Source of the DNA: Larix sibirica | Lineage: Eukaryota; Streptophyta; Pinopsida; Pinales; Pinaceae | Length of the DNA stretch: 12,711 nt | NCBI GenBank assembly: GCA_004151065.3 | Contig: NWUY0300124985.1 | Span: 1 to 12,711 of the forward strand | Direction: 5' to 3' | Part shown: positions 8,701 through 12,711 of the stretch, in pieces | Layout: the number at the start of each line of letters is the position of its first letter | Numbering within the stretch: the stretch's first letter is position 1 | Program-made: the position numbers and the translations under genes | Notes under the pieces: generated by a model | Told to the model about the DNA's origin: nothing | Database searches by the model: none | The model's input: the letters and a program-made list of their open reading frames with translations, nothing else

Positions 8701-8711
8701 CTATATAAATA
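8701..8711 (+). promoter_or_regulatory. TATA-box-like motif
   Basis: CTATATAAATA matches the plant TATA consensus well. No downstream gene is recognised and the local sequence is AT-rich, so it is only a motif match. A second match (TATAAATA) lies on the opposite strand near 8864-8871. Confidence 0.2.
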
Positions 8712-9784
8712 TGTGAGTAGTAAAAAATATATATGCACAACAGTGGCACAACAAGGGCTAGGCAAAGATTGGAGAGGGGTAAGATTGTGTTAAAAATGAA
8801 AATAAATCATGTACCGCTACAAAATCACAAACCCTACCCAATCCCACACATCACACTCTCGCATATTTATACCCTCACATGAGTGTTTGTTACACATTCC
8901 TTTCATGTAACTTCGCTCTCAGTTAGATTATTTTACTACTAAGCAGATTCTCATCAAGTGTTTGTCCATGCAAAAGTGGTGGTGTTGATCATTATTACAG
9001 GCTGTTACATTGTTATTATGTTACATAATGGCCATGGTAGCTGGGAGCATGCATAATTATGTAATGATACATGACAACGTTCTATTAATGCACTCACCAA
9101 ATATGTTACTCGTTTATTTTCGAGTCACAGGAATCCAACCAAGTTGGGACATACGAGAAGTGGAGGCTGGGTGATGAATGACAATAGAGATTCACCAAAG
9201 ATAAAAAGCAATGTTTATGTATGCACCCAAGTGTTTGATTGGGAAGAGACGTAGGATTATGGGGTATTCCGATGATGAGTATGAATGTTTTAAAACATCA
9301 ATTAAGATCAAACATATATTAAATGACCATCCATGATACAAAAGCATGATATCAAATTTTACAAGCAAAGATGTTATGGGTTGAGTCCTAATAAGCATTG
9401 CGCTGGCCAAGTCTCAGATAGATCGCTCAAGAAAACCACTTTTTCTTTTTCCGAGGTTGTAGTTTGCTTGATGATTTATCTTAATGCAGCTAGGAATTTA
9501 GGAATTCTCAGATGAATTCCTATCTACCAATCACAATGATTGACATTTTGGTTACATAATGGTTATTATTTTGTTGCAATGGTTCATCTTCCATGTTATT
9601 TTTACATTCTTTACATTATGATAAGTTGGACAAATACAATTAGGTTTGTAACTTGTGTATCTGAATCATGGGATTATAGCTATGGTCATGGAAGACACCA
9701 TAACAAAAACTTACATTTATTGTAAATGAAGATTGCAGACTAAAGTTGACCCACAATTACAAATCAAGCTTGCAGTAATACAAA

Positions 9785-9818
9785 GTGTAGGTCCATTTAC
9801 AAGGTGTAGGTCCATTTA
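9785..9818. repeat. 19-bp tandem duplication
   Basis: GTGTAGGTCCATTTA occurs at 9785-9799 and again at 9804-9818. Two copies only; it looks like a replication-slippage event. Confidence 0.85.
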
Positions 9819-10723
9819 TAGATTGTGAACAAGTTTTCATCAAGTCTATGCATATTATTGGATCTTATCAAATACTTGCATGAAAATCAATTAACTAGAT
9901 TGGACTATGACTTGGATTTGGCCATGAGTGCTTAATCACACATACAAAAGGAGATGAGGCTTATAAAATATTTACATGAAAGATAATTTAAAGAGAGTGG
10001 CATGAAGTTAGATTCCAGTCTTATGGTTGAAGGAAATTGCAGTTTGTGCAAGGAATACTAATTGCACAGCTTGGAATGAAAAAGTTGAAGGGTTGTTGCA
10101 TCTTTTTTGAAGGAGATGTAGATCACATAAATCACAAAGGTAAATGTAAAGGAAATTTGCACAGGTTAACGAGTTTCAACAAATAATTTTGGCATAACTG
10201 AGAAAAATACATAGGTTGAAGTTCTAGCTATGGATAGAATAACGAAGGAATAATTGAATCCATGCTTTGTAAATCTGATAGTTCATTTAAGAAGCTCAAG
10301 ACAATGGATGGAAATGAGCCTTTGTAATGTGGAAATTTCTGTGTCTAACCTAAATCCTTTTCCATTTAGATAAATACAACAAAATGGAATAGCTAACAAA
10401 ACATATCACCATGCATTCATAATGGAATATTATTTGTAAGATTAGAATTAGCATAACAACATTATCAATCATATAGTTTAAAAAAAACCCACTGCAATGA
10501 GAGTTGATTGATACCATCCTCTCAAGATAAATCCAAAATATATTGAAATGAATTGCATGCACACAACAAAAAACCAAGTCCACAAAAAGAACTAGTCAAG
10601 CTAAACAACAAATGCATTCCACTATGTAAATGAATTTAACATATTGCATGTGCAGGGGATATCTAAACAACCTTCTTAATGGTTGAGTAAAATTTATTTT
10701 CTTATTTTTCTCTGAAATGCAAT

Positions 10724-10812
10724 CATTACTTTCTTTTAATGTGCACAGAATATATGTTATATATTTACTCAATGAAGAGCATATATTTTGTGCACACAAA
10801 GAGAAAGTAATG
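10724..10812. repeat. Inverted repeat with 33-bp arms and 23-nt loop
   Basis: Arms lie at 10724-10756 and 10780-10812 and match at 29 of 33 positions by hand alignment. The inner 17 pairs, containing TGTGCACA, have one mismatch, which is a G-U wobble in RNA. The foldback is 89 nt long. It could be a tiny MITE-like foldback, an old inverted duplication or a hairpin RNA source. A 67-codon plus frame (10717-10920) runs through it and looks accidental. Confidence 0.85.
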
Positions 10813-11112
10813 TTATCTATGGTTCTAGGGAAATGGTGGTGGCAACTTTGGTTAAGGGAAATAGTGTGCTATAGCTTCATTGTAATATTTTGTTTCCACC
10901 CTTATGAAATCAACCCATAGAATCATATACAACTATTACATAATCATGATACAATGTCCTCTAAAAACAATTCATTGATGTTTGTAGACTCATAAATTAT
11001 TTAGAGGGATAATTATTTAATAAGAAGAGCACATTTATTTTAATAACTTACAGAGTGGAATATTTTTTATTGGTTAAGTTCAATATCCAAAACCTTGTCC
11101 TACATAAAATAA
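10813..11112. other. AT-rich non-coding stretch
   Basis: I see no coding potential or structured element between the inverted repeat and the tRNA-like remnant. Confidence 0.5.
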
Positions 11113-11176
11113 GGGTGTAGCTTGGAAAGGCACTTGCTCAACAACAAGAGATCGGGGTTAGAATCCCAGCACTGCT
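11113..11176 (+). repeat. tRNA-like remnant, possible SINE head
   Basis: The plus strand has an A-box-like TAGCTTGGAAAGG at 11118-11130 and a B box GGTTAGAATCC at 11156-11166 (consensus GGTTCGAATCC, one change), about 26 bases apart as in tRNA genes. The T-arm keeps 4 of 5 pairs around a 7-nt loop TTAGAAT. The anticodon arm CTTG...CAAG is weak, the D-loop is too short and no good acceptor stem forms, so it is not a working tRNA. Bases around CTTGCTCAACA loosely resemble the tRNA-Val(AAC) anticodon region, which is an inference. A tRNA-derived SINE head is the likeliest explanation. Confidence 0.5.
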
Positions 11177-11249
11177 AATATTTTATTTGTATAATAAATC
11201 ATATCTATTAGGTGGTTGGCCCTTATGGCCTCTAAGTATTTGAACCTGA

Positions 11250-11262
11250 GGCTCTAATACAA
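11250..11262 (-). promoter_or_regulatory. Decayed initiator-Met PBS next to the second LTR
   Basis: The plus strand reads GGCTCTAATACAA against GGCTCTGATACCA in the first element: two changes in 13. It lies two bases from a TGTAAG LTR terminus, the same spacing as at 5232-5233. This implies a minus-strand element whose internal part lay to the left and is now lost or unrecognisable. Confidence 0.65.
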
Positions 11263-11264
11263 AA

Positions 11265-11950
11265 TGTAAGGACCCTCATTTTTTATAATGATTGAAAACC
11301 ATAATAAAAGATAGATTTCTTGCACAGAATTTCAGAGAAAACTATTCTATCAAGTCTATATCCATAAAAAAAGAAAATTATAATAGATAACATCATAAAA
11401 TTAGAACTGTAAGCCACCAAGAAGAATCTCCACTTACTTGACCGATGACCAGCTTAACTAATATTGGCATGTATACCTTATCCTCAACCAGTGACCAGCT
11501 CCACTATCCGCAACTTTTGGGGGGACGACTCTCCACCCAACCAACCCCCAGCCAAAGGATGAGGCCCCTGATCCCTCAACAATTAAACTCGTGCCAAATT
11601 AGGTAATCTCTTAACTCTTTTCTCTATTTCTCTATCAATATGAGTTCCATCCTCTCCTCCTCCTTATACTCTCTCTTAAGGGAGATACACACACAAGCCA
11701 AAATAACACAACAAGAAAGGACCCCCAAAATCCTTCCACGAGACTGGAGCCCCCTCCTCTTGGTCTTGCCCCTTTTAAATTTCTTGATTTCCATATTTTA
11801 TTCAATTTCTTAGTTTATGCATGCGTGACACACTTGTCACTCATGCGCCTAAATTAAGTTATAATGCACATTTTTCTTTTTAATTTGTTTATATATTTCT
11901 TGAAATTTTTACAATTACCATACACTAATATCTAATGTTGGGTTGTTACA
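11265..11950 (-). repeat. Second LTR-like block, probably a 5' LTR or near-solo LTR
   Basis: It is 686 bp, bounded by TGTAAGGACCC and GGGTTGTTACA, so the ends form the expected TG...CA with an imperfect inverted terminal repeat. The decayed PBS on its left suggests minus-strand orientation. Read that way, a TATAAG at 11663-11668 lies about 285 bp from the start. It contains a 15-mer repeated at 46-bp spacing (about 11446 and 11492) and a 12-bp-stem hairpin at 11819-11846. By eye it is not similar to 5234-5820, so it is a different family. A weaker PBS-like sequence on its right would favour the plus strand. No gag-pol is recognised to its left. Confidence 0.6.
11819..11846. repeat. Hairpin inside the second LTR
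   Basis: GCATGCGTGACA, loop CACT, TGTCACTCATGC: 11 of 12 positions pair. It lies about 105 bases from the right end of the LTR-like block. Its role is unknown. Confidence 0.8.
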
Positions 11951-12115
11951 ATTGGGATATAAGTCCCTAGCTTGCAGATCATAAGGTAACAAAGAATTTT
12001 ATTTCTTGACCATGAAAAAACTACTATAACTTTGAAGAGAACACAAACTTAGCATGGGTATAGCAAAAGAGAAAGGTTGGAAGACCTATGGGTCATCGAT
12101 ATTCAACTTTAATAA
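11951..12115. other. Leader-like stretch after the second LTR, with PBS-like start
   Basis: The sequence just right of the LTR block begins ATTGGGATATAAG. Counting the LTR end, GTTGTTACAATTGG is identical over 14 bases to the LTR-PBS junction of the first element on its own coding strand. Beyond TTGG the match to the initiator-Met PBS is poor (about 7 of 12). No coding pattern is clear until about 12116. Confidence 0.35.
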
Positions 12116-12681
12116 GAAAACTTGTCCTTGAAAGAGAAGGTCCAAATATTTGATCAGAGGATAAAAAAGATGGAGAATAACCTTGAGACCTCAGCAAGAT
12201 TGTTTCCATTACTAAAATATCAATTTAATGAATGCCAAGAGTCCCTCGTTGCAATTATGGCGGATTGGACAAGAGTAGAGTTCAACTTGTTTCACTAGGA
12301 AAGAAGGTCATTCAGATGGATAGCTAGTAGGAGGACAAGCTCACTAATATGATGATTGAGATATAACAAGTGTTGACAAAGAACAAGGAATCATTGAAAA
12401 AGGTACAAATAGTTGTCGAGGAGACAAAGGAAACAAATCAATATTCCATTAACATTGCCAAAGCCAACACCATGACTAAGACTACTTTGGTAATATCATC
12501 TTCCTTAGACATTTCCCAAGATATATTTGGTGAATTTGAAAAGCATACCAAAAAAATTGGTTCAAAATAATTAAGGAAGGTAGGCTATGATGGACAAGGC
12601 CTAGGAAAGAGAAGGCAAGGCATCCTAAGCCCCATTGTAGTTGAATTGTGTAATGTTCCTAGTCTGACCCCATTGCATTAA
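12116..12681 (+). pseudogene. Broken coiled-coil and G-patch reading frame
   Basis: Two plus-strand frames joined by a frameshift near 12298. The first (12116-12298, 60 codons, no start Met) reads LKEKVQIFDQRIKKMENNLE and YQFNECQESLVAIMADW. The second (frame 1) has stops near 12325-12330 and 12364, then is open from 12370 to TAA 12568-12570 (KNKESLKKVQIVVEETKETN, FGEFEKHTKKIGSK). It continues past that stop as KVGYDGQGLGKRRQGILSPI to TAA 12679-12681. GYDGQGLGKRRQG is a good match to the start of a G-patch (GYxxGxGLGxxxQG), a nucleic-acid-binding module found in plant RNA-processing proteins and in some plant Ty3/Gypsy polyproteins. Preceding coiled coils plus the LTR-like block upstream favour retroelement origin. 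The frame continues neither intact nor beyond 12681. Confidence 0.6.
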
Positions 12682-12711
12682 AATGTAAATGATGTAATAT
12701 TGTTATGAAAT

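Larger units (their letters stand above)
8700..10720. other. Long AT-rich region without recognisable genes
   Basis: Open frames here are short (60-77 codons), overlap on opposite strands and show no recognisable domain. Visible details are TATA-like motifs near 8701 (plus strand) and 8866 (minus strand), an inverted repeat with 8-bp arms TAGGAATT/AATTCCTA around 9491-9527, and a 19-bp tandem duplication at 9785-9818. I see no tRNA, rRNA or transposon terminus that I can defend. Confidence 0.6.

Noticed and set aside
8864-8871. Minus-strand TATA box as promoter of a gene
   Set aside because: No gene follows on the minus strand, and TATA-like strings are common in this AT-rich DNA.
9192-9725. 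Short open frames on both strands
   Set aside because: 60-72 codons, overlapping on opposite strands, with no recognisable protein features.
10350-10920. Open frames of 67-77 codons on both strands
   Set aside because: Hydrophobic AT-driven translations with no domain. Two of them run through the 10724-10812 inverted repeat.
11113-11176. Functional tRNA gene
   Set aside because: The D-loop is too short, the acceptor stem does not pair, and the B box has a change in its invariant core.
12370-12570. Independent small gene
   Set aside because: Coding pattern continues upstream and past its stop into a G-patch motif, so it is a fragment of a broken longer frame.

Overview
The window is plant nuclear DNA, AT-rich, and made almost entirely of decayed transposable-element sequence. 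The main evidence is a Ty3/Gypsy-type gag-pol with a 14-base primer-binding site matching the 3' end of plant initiator methionine tRNA, LTR ends of the TGTAAC/TTACA type, and no intact host gene on either strand. I cannot name the species; a dicot is a reasonable guess. No bacterial or organellar feature is present.

Layout. (1) About 1-5820, minus strand: one degenerate Ty3/Gypsy retrotransposon read right to left. It has a probable 5' LTR (5234-5820), PBS (5218-5231), gag (about 3850-5101), protease (about 3330-3822), reverse transcriptase (2163-3301), RNase H (1582-2159), a second partial RNase H with its own linker (about 1200-1580), integrase (about 380-1200) and an integrase C-terminal GPF/chromodomain-like tail (1-409). 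The 3' LTR would lie beyond the left edge. The element carries many stops and frameshifts and two internal duplications: one repeats the RT catalytic block in frame, the other repeats the end of RNase H and stops exactly at the only ambiguous base, N1581. (2) 5871-6286: seven tandem copies of a 61-bp unit with nested dyads. (3) 6403-7515, plus strand: a decayed coiled-coil-rich reading frame of unknown family, running opposite to the retrotransposon. (4) 7516-11100: AT-rich non-coding DNA with an interrupted purine tract, a 19-bp tandem duplication and a 33-bp-arm inverted repeat. (5) 11113-11176: a tRNA-like (SINE-head-like) remnant. (6) 11250-11950: a second, unrelated LTR-like block with a decayed PBS on its left and a weaker PBS-like sequence on its right. 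(7) 12116-12681, plus strand: a broken coiled-coil and G-patch reading frame, probably from another retroelement.

Nothing here looks able to make a full functional protein. The retrotransposon parts once worked together in one replication cycle (Gag particle, protease processing, RT/RNase H, integrase) but are now fossils. The most informative features are the two duplications inside pol, which look like recombination between related elements, with a possible assembly problem at N1581. I found no convincing new biological system; the 61-bp dyad repeat array and the plus-strand coiled-coil relic are the least explained structures.
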